Source: Orrella dioscoreae
GTDB taxonomy: Bacteria > Pseudomonadota > Gammaproteobacteria > Burkholderiales > Burkholderiaceae_B
NCBI RefSeq assembly: GCF_900089455.2
Contig: NZ_LT907988.1
Span: 3,472,001 to 3,536,000, forward strand
Length of the DNA: 64,000 nt
Direction of reading: 5' to 3'
This document shows positions 12,131 through 20,424 of the stretch, one piece after another. Numbering within the stretch: the stretch's first letter is position 1; every line of letters begins with the position of its first letter. The notes beneath the pieces are model-generated. The model was not told the origin of the DNA. It made no database searches and saw only the letters and a program-made list of their open reading frames with translations. Position numbers and translations under genes: made by a program.

Positions 12131-13160
12131 CGGGGTATCGCTTGTTCGCCACGTCGGTGAACTGGTTGGTCCACACCAGCGCAGGGTCGATCTTGTCGGC
12201 CGGGAAGTCGGGCAGGTAGGCGGCCAGCGCCTTCAGGGCCGTGGCGGCGCCATCGGGCGGGATGCGGCCGTCGGGCGACAGGCCGTCCATGCTCTTGCGC
12301 ACGGCGGCCTTGTAGACCTCGGGCTCACCCAGCAGGAAAGCGGCCGGCACCGACTTGGCGACCTCGTCGACGCCCGCCTTCTGGATCCACTTGTCGGCAC
12401 GCACGATGGCGTTGGCCAGCGCCTGCGCCGACTCGGGGTTGGCGTCCAGCCACGATTGCGGCGCGTACAGCGAACCGGCAGGCATGTTGCCGCCGAAGAT
12501 CGCCAGCGTGTCCTTCATCGTGCGAGTATCGGCGATGGTGCGCAGTTCACCCGACGCCTCCAGCATGGAGATCACCGGGTCGGTGTTCGAGATGGCATCG
12601 ATCTGGCCGGTGCGCATGGCGGTCACGGCGCCGGCGCCGGCGCCCACGCCGATGATCGCGACGTCGGACACCTTCAGGCCGTGTTGCGCCAGGAAGAAGC
12701 TGACCAGCATGTTGGTGGACGAGCCGGGCGCGGTCACGCCGATCTTCTTGCCCTTCAGGTCGGCGGGCGACTTGTAGTTCGCCATCGTCTTGTTCGACAC
12801 GCCGAAGCCGATCATGGGCGCGCGGCCCTGCAGCACGAAGGCGCGGTACATCTGGCGCTTGGATTGCATGTGCAGGGTGTGCTCGAACGCGCCCGACACC
12901 ACGTCGGCGCTGCCGCCCACCACGGCCTGCAGGGCCTTGGAGCCGCCCGCGAAGTCCGAGATCGTGACGTCCAGGCCTTCATCCTTGAAGTAGCCGCGCT
13001 GCTCGGCGATGGTCAGCGGCAGGTAGTAGACCAGCGCCTTCCCGCCGACGGCGATGTGCACTTTCCGGGTGGCGGCCTTGGCATGGACCGAAAAGGGAGC
13101 AAGCCCCAAGGCGCCGGCGGCGCCCGCGGCCTGGAGCAATTGACGACGAGTGACGGCCAT
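12123..13160 (-). CDS. ABC importer substrate-binding protein, SsuA/NMT1-like (operon 1)
   Basis: This 345-residue periplasmic binding protein is first in its operon. The start at 13160 follows an AGGAG ribosome binding site and gives a twin-arginine-like leader (TRRQLLQAAGAAGALGLAPF, cleavage near VHA). An in-frame methionine 38 codons upstream has no such support. The mature protein has the SsuA/THI5-like fold with LPLTIAEQRGYFKDEGLDV and KGKKIGVTAPGSSTNML. No thiamine riboswitch motif is seen upstream. The ligand is unknown, perhaps a small organic anion. Confidence 0.88.
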   Translation of the reverse strand: MAVTRRQLLQAAGAAGALGLAPFSVHAKAATRKVHIAVGGKALVYYLPLTIAEQRGYFKDEGLDVTISDFAGGSKALQAVVGGSADVVSGAFEHTLHMQSKRQMYRAFVLQGRAPMIGFGVSNKTMANYKSPADLKGKKIGVTAPGSSTNMLVSFFLAQHGLKVSDVAIIGVGAGAGAVTAMRTGQIDAISNTDPVISMLEASGELRTIADTRTMKDTLAIFGGNMPAGSLYAPQSWLDANPESAQALANAIVRADKWIQKAGVDEVAKSVPAAFLLGEPEVYKAAVRKSMDGLSPDGRIPPDGAATALKALAAYLPDFPADKIDPALVWTNQFTDVANKRYPDG

Positions 13161-13328
13161 GATGACGTGTCTCCTGGTGTTCTTGTGAGCAGGCGCCTTA
13201 TGACGATCCGGCTGGGAATCGGCGCCTTGCATGGCCCGGCACACGCGCTGGCGCGGCCGGGGCCGGGTCATCATACATCAGGGATCACGGCGCGCCGGGG
13301 GACGCTGGGGAAGTCCCTTAGGGAGAAG

Positions 13329-13346
13329 GCTTAACGTTTTTTAAGC
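13329..13346. promoter_or_regulatory. Inverted repeat GCTTAA-N6-TTAAGC in the divergent region
   Basis: GCTTAA at 13329-13334 and TTAAGC at 13341-13346 flank CGTTTT. The site lies between the leftward importer operon and the rightward phosphatase gene, where an operator would be expected. No regulator gene is adjacent. Confidence 0.35.
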
Positions 13347-13410
13347 ATTGGAACAGGAGCATGTCACGCGACAGTCATGCGCGTTCCGCAGAATGGGCGC
13401 CCTTCTGTTT

Positions 13411-15714
13411 ATGCCGAACTATTTCATGCCCTCCCTGCCTTGCCCCGCCCTTCGCCCCACCTCGCTGCCGGCACTGGGCCTGCGCGCCGTCTCGCTGGCC
13501 GTGCTGCTCGCACTCGCCGCCTGCGGCAGCAGTTCCGATGACGATGACAACGCGACGCAAGACCCTGTCGCCATCGTCGTGCCCGAGGCGCCTGCCGGCC
13601 TGGGCACCCTCGACACCGCGGACGCGCCCGACGCCACCATTCCGGCCGGCCGCACCGACGTGCCGACGCGCCGCATCCACGCCCTCGTGGACGGCTCCAA
13701 GCGGGGCGCGGCCAACGGCGGCGTGAACGTGATCGACCCCGTGACCGGCTACTCGCTGAACAACGCGGGCTACCCCTCGGGCTCGGGCGACTCGTGCTAT
13801 GCCGATGAAAACACCAACCTCAGCATCCGTCCGCTGAAAGGCTTTCTGGCGATCTGGAAACCCGTCACGCCCTACATGGATGCCTATCAAAGCCCGCTGC
13901 CCACCAGCAGCGTGACGACCAAGGAAGGCTACAGCTTCCACTGCCCCGCCATTCCGGTGACCATCTGGTCGGGCATCCCCGGCGACGGCACGGACGGCGT
14001 GATCCTGAACCCCGCGCTGCACAAGGCCAATCTGGAGTATTCGGGCAAGGTGACGGCCAGCGGCTACCGCAATGCGGACAAGGCGCTCGCCGCCTATCTG
14101 GACGATGCGCGCGGCAAGAACTACAGCGTCAGCACCGGCTTGGGCCCCCTGGCTGCCGCCTGGCACACGCTGGCGAAGCAGGAGTCGTATATCGACGCCG
14201 TCCCCACCGGCGGCACCTGCCCCGACGGCAACGTCGGCAGCTATCCGTTCTGCAGCGCCCCTGACGACAACAAGTACAACGTCGGCGAAGGCGCCAGCCA
14301 TGACAAGGCCGCCTCGGTGGCCAGCAATGCCGCGTTCGGCCTGGTCACGAACTTCGTGATGCGCGCCACCAACGATGGCACGGCCTCGACCAACCCCACC
14401 AAGTACTTCTACAAATACGCCCGCCCCTATCGCTGGAACGACGCCGGCCTGAGCCCGGTGCCCATCACGGTGGCCCCAGGCCTGGAGAACGCCCGCAAGC
14501 AGCCCGGCGTGGCCAGCGACAACGACATCCGCAAGGACAGCGACTTCCCCAGCGGCCACACCGCCGAAGGCGTGCGCGGCGCCTATGCCTATGCCTATCT
14601 CGTGCCGCAGCGCTTCCAGGAAATGCTGGCACGCGGCGTGGAGCTGGGCGAGAACCGCATCGTGGCTGGCATGCACTCGGCGCTGGCCGTGATGGGTGGA
14701 CGCATGAACGGCGAGATCGCGGCACTGAACCTGATCAACCGCATCCCCCAGGAAGAGCGTGACGCCGCCTATGCGCAAGCACAGCAGGCATTGCGCGCCG
14801 CCATCGTGGCCACGACGGGCGACGAGGCCGCCGCGACGGATGCCGGCTTCCAGGCCTACGCACTGTCCGACGCGGGCAAGGACGCCACGGGCCCCTTCGA
14901 CACCCCTTACGCGACCCACGCCTGGAACAAGGCGGAATACCGCCGCGTGCTGACCTACGGTTTCCCCCAGGACCTGAGCAAGGCAGGCCAGCCCGCCGTG
15001 GTGCCGGAAGGCGCCGAGACGCTGCTTGAAACCCGCCTGCCCTACCTGAGCGCGGCGCAACGCCGCATCGTGCTGAAGACCACCGCGCTGGATTCCGGCT
15101 ATCCGGTGCTGGATGACGAGGAAGGCTTCGGCCGCCTGAATTTCTTCGACGCGGCGGACGGCTATGGCGCGTTCAACGGCGACGTCGAGGTCACGATGGA
15201 TGCGGACCTGGGCGGCTTCCACGCCTCGGACGCCTGGCGCAACGACATCACGGGCCAGGGCAAGCTGACCAAGCTGGGCACGGGCACGCTGGCGCTGGGC
15301 GGCAGCAACACGTTCAGCGGCGGCACGGTGGTGAGCGCAGGCACGCTGGTGGCCACGAACCCGGGCGCCCTGGGCGCCGGCGTGGTGTACCTGAACGGCG
15401 CGGGCACGCTGAAGCTCGACGCGGGCAAGGCCTCGGTGAACGTCGGTGACAGCTACGTCCAGACGGGCACATCGACACTGGACGTCGTGCTCGACGCGGG
15501 CCAGGGCGCGGCGCTGCAAGTGGCCGGCCTGGTGACGCTGGACGCGAACAGCGTGCTGCGCGTGCGTGGCGTGAACGGCGCGCAGGCGGGACAGGTCGTG
15601 CCGGTGATTGCCGGGACGTCGCTGCAGGGGACGTTCGGCAAGGTGGAACTGCCGGATGGGGTGAATGGAACGCTGGTTTACAGCGCTGGCGGGGTTGGGC
15701 TGAGTATCCAGTAA
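13411..15714 (+). CDS. Lipoprotein with PAP2 phosphatase domain and autotransporter-type repeat
   Basis: This is a surface or periplasmic lipoprotein: a leader ends in LALAAC (Cys codon at 13522), followed by GSSSDDDD. Its central part is a PAP2 acid phosphatase domain with the KX6RP motif at 14401-14427 and FPSGH ending at 14559. The third motif runs NRIVAGMH at about 14656, but the aspartate expected four residues after the histidine is alanine (codon 14686). The C-terminus has one autotransporter-associated repeat (LTKLGTGTLALGG...NTFSGGTVVSAGTL, 15253-15351) and more beta-rich sequence, but no membrane barrel. The start is uncertain: ATGs at 13393, 13411 and 13426 all lack good ribosome sites. 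It lies between two importer operons. Confidence 0.8.
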   Translation: MPNYFMPSLPCPALRPTSLPALGLRAVSLAVLLALAACGSSSDDDDNATQDPVAIVVPEAPAGLGTLDTADAPDATIPAGRTDVPTRRIHALVDGSKRGAANGGVNVIDPVTGYSLNNAGYPSGSGDSCYADENTNLSIRPLKGFLAIWKPVTPYMDAYQSPLPTSSVTTKEGYSFHCPAIPVTIWSGIPGDGTDGVILNPALHKANLEYSGKVTASGYRNADKALAAYLDDARGKNYSVSTGLGPLAAAWHTLAKQESYIDAVPTGGTCPDGNVGSYPFCSAPDDNKYNVGEGASHDKAASVASNAAFGLVTNFVMRATNDGTASTNPTKYFYKYARPYRWNDAGLSPVPITVAPGLENARKQPGVASDNDIRKDSDFPSGHTAEGVRGAYAYAYLVPQRFQEMLARGVELGENRIVAGMHSALAVMGGRMNGEIAALNLINRIPQEERDAAYAQAQQALRAAIVATTGDEAAATDAGFQAYALSDAGKDATGPFDTPYATHAWNKAEYRRVLTYGFPQDLSKAGQPAVVPEGAETLLETRLPYLSAAQRRIVLKTTALDSGYPVLDDEEGFGRLNFFDAADGYGAFNGDVEVTMDADLGGFHASDAWRNDITGQGKLTKLGTGTLALGGSNTFSGGTVVSAGTLVATNPGALGAGVVYLNGAGTLKLDAGKASVNVGDSYVQTGTSTLDVVLDAGQGAALQVAGLVTLDANSVLRVRGVNGAQAGQVVPVIAGTSLQGTFGKVELPDGVNGTLVYSAGGVGLSIQ

Positions 15715-15757
15715 TTTTTACTGCTTGGGCGGGAACAGCAGCCCTTTGCAGGACTGC

Positions 15758-15790
15758 GCCCCCGAAGCTGGGTGACCCAGCTTCGGGGGC
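15758..15790 (+). terminator. Perfect 15-bp hairpin after the phosphatase gene
   Basis: The left arm at 15758-15772 (GCCCCCGAAGCTGGG) pairs without mismatch with 15776-15790 around TGA. No T run follows directly. It most likely marks the 3' end of the phosphatase transcript. Confidence 0.6.
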
Positions 15791-16026
15791 CCGTCACGGC
15801 GCGCGTGTGCTTGCTCGGCGCCGACCGGCGTGCCGGCGAGGCATGGAAAAAATTTAGGTTTAATCATTTTAGATATGAGCTAATTTTTTTTGTTTCGTTG
15901 GCCGGTGCAGATGGGATTCCTAAAATGGACACCTTTGCTGCGTCCGCAGCGTAGCGGGAGCCCTCGAGGCTCTCATTTTTACCGTGCGGTGCGCCACGCC
16001 CGCGCCGGTGCTACCTGGAATTTCCT
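15791..16026. other. AT-rich leader island before importer operon 2
   Basis: No gene is supported. From about 15842 to 15900 the sequence is strongly AT-rich (AAAAAATTTAGG, ATTTTAGATATGAG, a T8 run), in sharp contrast to the surrounding GC-rich DNA. It contains -10-like TTAGAT and TAAAAT strings but no clear paired -35. It leads into two hairpins and the TTG-started CMD gene. It looks like a promoter and attenuator region or a short acquired segment. Confidence 0.5.
15937..15980 (+). terminator. Two leader hairpins with T tract, possible attenuator
   Basis: GCTGCG and CGCAGC (15937-15950) form a tight first hairpin. A second has a 7-bp stem, GGGAGCC with GGCTCTC including one G-T pair (15956-15974), followed by ATTTTT. 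The second has terminator form and lies about 50 bases before operon 2, so it could attenuate the operon or end a small RNA from the AT-rich island. Confidence 0.5.
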
Positions 16027-16584
16027 TTGTCCCGCCTTGCCCCCCTGGATCAGGCCACCCTCGATCCCGATACCGCCACCACACTCGCGCACCTGCTGGA
16101 CAAGTACGGTCCCTACAGCAACATGCTCAACGCCTTCGCCCGTCGGGGTCCGGCGCTCAAGCACCTGTTTTCCTACCTGGTGCAATCCAGGGAAGACGGC
16201 CTGATATCGCCGCGCCACTTGGAGATCGCCCTGCTCACCGCGTCCAAGGCGCACGCCTGCCACTACTGCGTGAGCCTGCACACGCCCAAGCTGGCTTCGC
16301 AAGGCATCGGCCAGGAGGCCATCGACAAACTGCTCGAGCCCGACGTGCCTGGCCTGGACGAGCAGGACCTGCTGGTGCGCGACTACGCCATGCTGGTCAC
16401 GCTCACGCCCAACCGCGTCACCGACGAATTCCACGCCCGGCTGCGCCACTTCTACACCGAGGAGCAAGTGGTCGAGCTGACGATCCGCATCGCCCTGTGC
16501 AGCTTCTTCAAGCGCTTCAACGAGGCGCTCGAGGTGCCGGACGAGGACATCGTCGCGCTCGAACTGGACAGCGCCAAGGCCTGA
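16027..16584 (+). CDS. Carboxymuconolactone decarboxylase-like protein with CxxC (AhpD type), importer operon 2
   Basis: The 185-residue CMD/AhpD-fold protein is first in operon 2. Unlike its counterpart in operon 1, it carries the redox-type motif ACHYCVSLHTPKL, that is Cys-x-x-Cys with a downstream histidine. It could therefore work as an alkylhydroperoxidase-like thiol enzyme. The frame seems to start at TTG (16027), because the next ATG (16123) would cut off conserved sequence; no strong ribosome site is visible. The ATPase gene follows after 14 bases. Confidence 0.78.
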   Translation: MSRLAPLDQATLDPDTATTLAHLLDKYGPYSNMLNAFARRGPALKHLFSYLVQSREDGLISPRHLEIALLTASKAHACHYCVSLHTPKLASQGIGQEAIDKLLEPDVPGLDEQDLLVRDYAMLVTLTPNRVTDEFHARLRHFYTEEQVVELTIRIALCSFFKRFNEALEVPDEDIVALELDSAKA

Positions 16585-16598
16585 GCCCGCTGCTGCCC

Positions 16599-17399
16599 AT
16601 GACCGCGAACGCTCCCGCTCCCAAGCTGCAGGTCCGCGACCTGCACAAAAGCTTCACGACGCCCGCTGGCGTGGTCCCCGTGCTGGACGGCATCAGCCTG
16701 GATGCCCGCAGCGGCGAGTTCATCAGCATCATCGGCCCGTCCGGCTGCGGCAAGTCCACGCTGTTCAACATCCTGACCGGCCTGCTGAGCCACGACGCGG
16801 GCACGATCGCGCTGGACGGCCAGCAGTTGCGCGACCTGCGCGGCCGCGTGGGCTACATGCTGCAGCGCGACCTGCTGATGCCCTGGCGCACGGTGCTGGA
16901 CAACGTCATCGTCGGCCTGGAAGTACGCGGTACGCCGCGCAGGCAGTCGATAGAGCAGGCGCGCGAATACCTGCACACCTTCGGCTTGCTGCAGTTCCAG
17001 GACAGCTATCCCAAGGCGCTGTCCGGCGGGATGCGCCAGCGCGTGGCGCTGGCACGCACCCTGCTGCCCGATCCCGACGTGCTGCTGCTGGACGAACCGT
17101 TCTCGGCGCTGGACTACCAGACGCGCCTGTTCCTGGAGACCATGCTGGTCGAGACCGTCAGCCGCAAGGGCAAGACCGTGGTCCTGGTCACGCACGACAT
17201 CGACGAGGCGATCGCGCTATCGGAACGCATCTTCGTACTGAGCGCCCGGCCGGGCCGCCTGAAGAGCGAGCACCGCATCCAGCTCGATACCCGCTCGCCG
17301 CTGGAAGCGCGGCACGATCCGCGTTTCTCCGGCTACTTCGACCTGCTCTGCCAGGAACTGGACATCCAGACCGGGCAGGCGGAAAAGGTGGCGGCATGA
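16599..17399 (+). CDS. ABC importer ATPase, SsuB/TauB-like (operon 2)
   Basis: The 266-residue ATPase carries Walker A GPSGCGKS, signature SGGMRQR, Walker B VLLLDEP and the switch histidine in LVTHDIDEA. All catalytic residues are present. The ATG at 16599 gives an N-terminus (MTANAPAPKLQVRDLHKSF) that matches the family; the open frame extends upstream but only over the CMD gene. Its stop overlaps the permease start as ATGA. Confidence 0.93.
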   Translation: MTANAPAPKLQVRDLHKSFTTPAGVVPVLDGISLDARSGEFISIIGPSGCGKSTLFNILTGLLSHDAGTIALDGQQLRDLRGRVGYMLQRDLLMPWRTVLDNVIVGLEVRGTPRRQSIEQAREYLHTFGLLQFQDSYPKALSGGMRQRVALARTLLPDPDVLLLDEPFSALDYQTRLFLETMLVETVSRKGKTVVLVTHDIDEAIALSERIFVLSARPGRLKSEHRIQLDTRSPLEARHDPRFSGYFDLLCQELDIQTGQAEKVAA

Positions 17400-18313
17400 G
17401 CCCGCCGGGCCGCCCCAAGGGCGAATACCGGAGTGCGAAGCACGAAGGTAGTCCAGTGAGCGCGCCGGGCCGCGTCAAGCGCGAAGACCGGAATGCACGG
17501 CATGAAGGCAGACCGGAGAGACGGCGCGCCGCCCGTACGCGGCTGCCGGTGCTGGCCACGCAGTTGATGATCCTGGCCGTGCTGCTGGGCGCCTGGGAAT
17601 TCGGCGTGCGCAGCGGCACGGTCTCGGCATTCCTGTTCGGCTCGCCGTCGGGCACGCTGGAATCGGCCTGGCGCATGATGGAATCGGGCGAACTGTGGGA
17701 GCACGCCAACTACACGCTGTGGGCCTCGGTCGCGGGGTTCGTCATCGGCACGGTCGTCGGCACGGCGCCCGGATTGGCGCTCTGGTATTCGCCGTTTGCC
17801 GCCAAGGTCGTCGAACCCTTTCTCGTGGCGATCAACAGTGTGCCCAAGATCGCGTTCGCACCGCTGGTGATCCTGTGGTTCGGCACGGGCGTGACATCCA
17901 AGGTGGCGCTGTCGATCTCGCTGACGTCCATCGTCGCGTTGCTGGCGGCCTTCCAGGCCGCCAAGGACGCCGATCCGGACCTGCAGAAGATGCTGATCTC
18001 GCTGGGCGCGAGCAAGTGGCAGATATTCTCCAAGGTTGTCATCCCGTCGTCCTTGCCCTACGTCATCAGCACCTTCCGCATCAACATCGGCTTCGCGCTG
18101 GTCGGCACCGTGGTGGGCGAATTCATTTCGTCCAAGTACGGCATCGGCCACGTGATCTTCGTCGCCTCGTCGCTCTACGACCTGAACACCGTCTGGTGCG
18201 GCATTTTCTTGCTGATGCTGCTCGGCTTCGTGCTGTACGCGGGCGTGGATATCGCGGAGGCGCGCCTGCTGCGCTGGAAGGATCAGACCTATGCCACCCA
18301 TTTCAAGCTTTGA
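17396..18313 (+). CDS. ABC importer permease with repeat-derived N-terminal extension (operon 2)
   Basis: This 305-residue permease has about six hydrophobic segments and the EAA-type loop LGASKWQIFSKVVIPSSLPY, as in nitrate/taurine-type importers. Its first 40 residues are unusual: two imperfect copies of SPPGRPKGEYRSAKHEGSPV encoded by a 60-base tandem repeat. They are very basic and precede the first membrane segment near residue 50. The counterpart in operon 1 is about 40 residues shorter and has no such extension. Translation is coupled to the ATPase gene (ATGA). A later start after the repeat, for instance near the MILAVLL methionine, would lose part of the first segment. Confidence 0.87.
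   Translation: MSPPGRPKGEYRSAKHEGSPVSAPGRVKREDRNARHEGRPERRRAARTRLPVLATQLMILAVLLGAWEFGVRSGTVSAFLFGSPSGTLESAWRMMESGELWEHANYTLWASVAGFVIGTVVGTAPGLALWYSPFAAKVVEPFLVAINSVPKIAFAPLVILWFGTGVTSKVALSISLTSIVALLAAFQAAKDADPDLQKMLISLGASKWQIFSKVVIPSSLPYVISTFRINIGFALVGTVVGEFISSKYGIGHVIFVASSLYDLNTVWCGIFLLMLLGFVLYAGVDIAEARLLRWKDQTYATHFKL
17398..17517 (+). repeat. 60-base tandem repeat, two copies, inside a permease gene
   Basis: Bases 17398-17457 and 17458-17517 align without gaps and match at 46 of 60 positions. Because 60 is a multiple of three, the repeat is translated in frame. The conserved core is GCGCCGGGCCG...GCGAA.ACCGG. It reads like an intergenic repeat captured at the start of a gene. Confidence 0.85.
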
Positions 18314-18341
18314 TCCCCGTCCCTCTCTGGAAGCGTTTCCC

Positions 18342-19310
18342 ATGAAGACCCGTTCTTTCCTGCGCCTGGCCCTGGCCGTCGCCGTCTCCTCGCTGTCGCT
18401 GGCCGCGCATGCCAACGACAAGGCCGTCGTCTCGGCCGCCTTCAAGTCGGTGTTCTACCTGCCGGTCTACTTCGCCGAAGAGCACGGCTACTTCAAAAAC
18501 GAGGGCCTCGACGTGCGCATCGACGTGGCCTCTTCATCGACCAATGCCCTGGCCGCTGTCATTTCGCGCAGCGCCGACTTCTCGCTGCACGGCCCGGAAT
18601 GGACGGCCATTTCTGTTGGCCGCGGCGCACCCGTCAAGGTCGTGGGCGGCACGCTCAACCGCCTGGGCGTGTGGCTGACCTGCAAGTCTGACTTCCGGTT
18701 CGAGGGTTTCAAGAGCCTGTCTAGCGCAACGATCTCGACGGGCGCCATGCCGACCACCAGCACCTCGGCATTCCTGAAGCTCATCAAGCAGGCCGGGCTC
18801 GACGCCAGGAAAGACCTCGACATCCTCGAGGTGCCCATGGGCAATGAGATCGGTCCGCTCAAGTCAGGCCAAGCCGACTGCGCGGTGTTGTACGAGCCGG
18901 GCGCTTCACAAGCCGAGGCACAGGGCTACAAGGTGGTGTCGGCCTTCTCGCGCGAGATCGGTCCCTATACCTTTTCGGCAATTTCCACGCGCCAGGACAT
19001 CGATCCGCAAGTCGCACGCAAGTTCGTCTCGGGCATCGACCGCGCGCTCAAGGCCATCCGCAAAGACCCCGAAGCGGCCGTGGCCAGCGGCATCAAGCTG
19101 TTTCCCAACCTGGACAAGGAAGTCGTGCGGGCCTCCGTGGTACGCCTGATCGACGACGGCGTGTTCGCCGATTCGGTCGAGCTTCGCCAGCCGGCGCTCA
19201 ACGACGCTTTGCAGACGCAGGTGGACCTGGGCAACCTGGCGCGTATTCCGGCAGACGAGAAATGGCTGGATCTGTCCTGGGCCAACGAGATCGCCGGCAA
19301 GACCTACTGA
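18342..19310 (+). CDS. ABC importer substrate-binding protein, SsuA/NMT1-like (operon 2)
   Basis: The 322-residue periplasmic binding protein starts at 18342 with a classical signal peptide (KTRSFLRLALAVAVSSLSLAAHA, cleavage after AHA). The frame also has an earlier start at 18291 inside the permease gene, which would spoil the signal peptide. The fold follows the SsuA/THI5 pattern: LPVYFAEEHGYFKNEGLDVRI, then a hinge domain with LKSGQADCAVLYEPGAS. It is only loosely similar to the binding protein of operon 1, so the two importers probably take different ligands. Confidence 0.88.
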   Translation: MKTRSFLRLALAVAVSSLSLAAHANDKAVVSAAFKSVFYLPVYFAEEHGYFKNEGLDVRIDVASSSTNALAAVISRSADFSLHGPEWTAISVGRGAPVKVVGGTLNRLGVWLTCKSDFRFEGFKSLSSATISTGAMPTTSTSAFLKLIKQAGLDARKDLDILEVPMGNEIGPLKSGQADCAVLYEPGASQAEAQGYKVVSAFSREIGPYTFSAISTRQDIDPQVARKFVSGIDRALKAIRKDPEAAVASGIKLFPNLDKEVVRASVVRLIDDGVFADSVELRQPALNDALQTQVDLGNLARIPADEKWLDLSWANEIAGKTY

Positions 19311-19337
19311 TCAGTGTCTGAACTACAGCGCGGCGCA

Positions 19338-19371
19338 GACGGCCTGCCACACCCCGGTCTGGCAGGCCGTC
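19338..19371. terminator. 12-bp hairpin between convergent genes
   Basis: GACGGCCTGCCA (19338-19349) pairs perfectly with TGGCAGGCCGTC (19360-19371). It lies between the binding-protein gene and recR, which converge. There is no T tract, but it could serve as a barrier in both directions. Confidence 0.45.
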
Positions 19372-19420
19372 GCGCATCCGGGCGTGCCGCGACCCAGCGT
19401 GGCCATGCCAGGCGGGCGTA

Positions 19421-20032
19421 TCACGTCGCCCGGCGCTCCATCAATGCCCAGGCGATCGTCCCGGCATCCACGTATTCGAGTTCGCTTCCCGCCGGCACGC
19501 CCCTTGCCAGGCGCGTCACCGACAGGCCTCGGCTGCGCAGCAGTTCGGCCAGGAAGTGGGCGGTGGTTTCGCCTTCGGCGGTGAAGTTCGTGGCCAGGAT
19601 GACTTCCTGGACCACGCCGTCACAGGCGCGCGCGATCAGGCGTTCGAAGTCGAGTTCGCGCGGGCCGACCCCCTCCAGCGGGGCCAGGCGGCCCATGATG
19701 ACGTAGTACAGGCCACGATAGCCGTGGCTGGACTCGATGACGTTCTGGTCCGCGGGGGTCTCGACGATGCAGAGCTGCGTCGGGTCGCGGCGCGGGCTCA
19801 GGCAGGTGGCGCAGACCTCGTCTTCCGTGAAGGTATTGCAGCGCTGGCAATGCCCCAGCCGCGCGATGGCGCCCGACAGGCAGTCGGCCAGCAGGCCTGC
19901 GCCGGGACGGTCGTGCTGCATGAGGTGATAGGCCATGCGGCGCGCCGAGCGCACGCCCACGCCCGGCAAGCGCCGCAGCGCCTCGATCAGCGCCAGCAGC
20001 GGCTCGGGCTCTGGCAGGCTGGGACGGTCCAT
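19421..20032 (-). CDS. recR: Recombination mediator RecR
   Basis: The 203-residue protein works with RecF and RecO to load RecA on gapped DNA. An N-terminal helix-hairpin-helix ([19 protein letters not shown]) is followed by a four-cysteine zinc site (Cys62, 65, 74, 77) and a Toprim domain ([14 protein letters not shown]...[16 protein letters not shown]). The length and order are typical. The gene is the last of the dnaX-ybaB-recR cluster. Confidence 0.97.
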   Translation of the reverse strand: MDRPSLPEPEPLLALIEALRRLPGVGVRSARRMAYHLMQHDRPGAGLLADCLSGAIARLGHCQRCNTFTEDEVCATCLSPRRDPTQLCIVETPADQNVIESSHGYRGLYYVIMGRLAPLEGVGPRELDFERLIARACDGVVQEVILATNFTAEGETTAHFLAELLRSRGLSVTRLARGVPAGSELEYVDAGTIAWALMERRAT

Positions 20033-20047
20033 GGGCGATACGGGGGA

Positions 20048-20374
20048 TCAGAAGGGGAACTTCATGCCGGGCGGCATGGGCATGCCGGCCGTCACCGAGG
20101 ACATCTTCTCCTGGGAGGTGGCTTCGGCCTTGCGCAGCGCGTCGTTGAAGGCGGCGGCGACCAGGTCTTCCAGCATGTCCTTGTCCTCGGCCAGCAGGCT
20201 CGGGTCGATGACCACGCGCTTGACGTCGTGACGGCAGGTCATGGTCACGGTGACCAGGCCGCCGCCCGAGGCGCCGTCGACGAGGATGTCGGCCAGGGCT
20301 TCCTGGGCCTTCTTCATGTTTTCCTGCATCTGCTGCGCTTGGCGCATCAGGCCGGCGATCTGTCCTTTCATCAT
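20048..20374 (-). CDS. ybaB: YbaB/EbfC nucleoid-associated protein
   Basis: This 108-residue protein has the YbaB/EbfC fold: an N-terminal helix rich in Gln and Lys ([26 protein letters not shown]), then [22 protein letters not shown]. It binds DNA as a dimer. It lies between dnaX and recR, the conserved place for this family. Two ATGs stand side by side (20374 and 20371), and the first is chosen. Confidence 0.95.
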   Translation of the reverse strand: MMKGQIAGLMRQAQQMQENMKKAQEALADILVDGASGGGLVTVTMTCRHDVKRVVIDPSLLAEDKDMLEDLVAAAFNDALRKAEATSQEKMSSVTAGMPMPPGMKFPF

Positions 20375-20424
20375 GGCGATTGGATTCCGTTCAATGAGCG
20401 TTGAATGAGATGGCGCCGCGCGTC

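Noticed and set aside
13161-13410. Thiamine-pyrophosphate riboswitch before the NMT1-like importer genes
   Set aside because: The conserved CTGAGA core and its partner helix are not present before either operon.
15984-17399. A 471-codon frame that would fuse an upstream Arg/Pro-rich segment to the operon 2 ATPase
   Set aside because: The upstream part overlaps the CMD gene in another frame and lacks any family match, while the ATG at 16599 gives a normal ATPase length.
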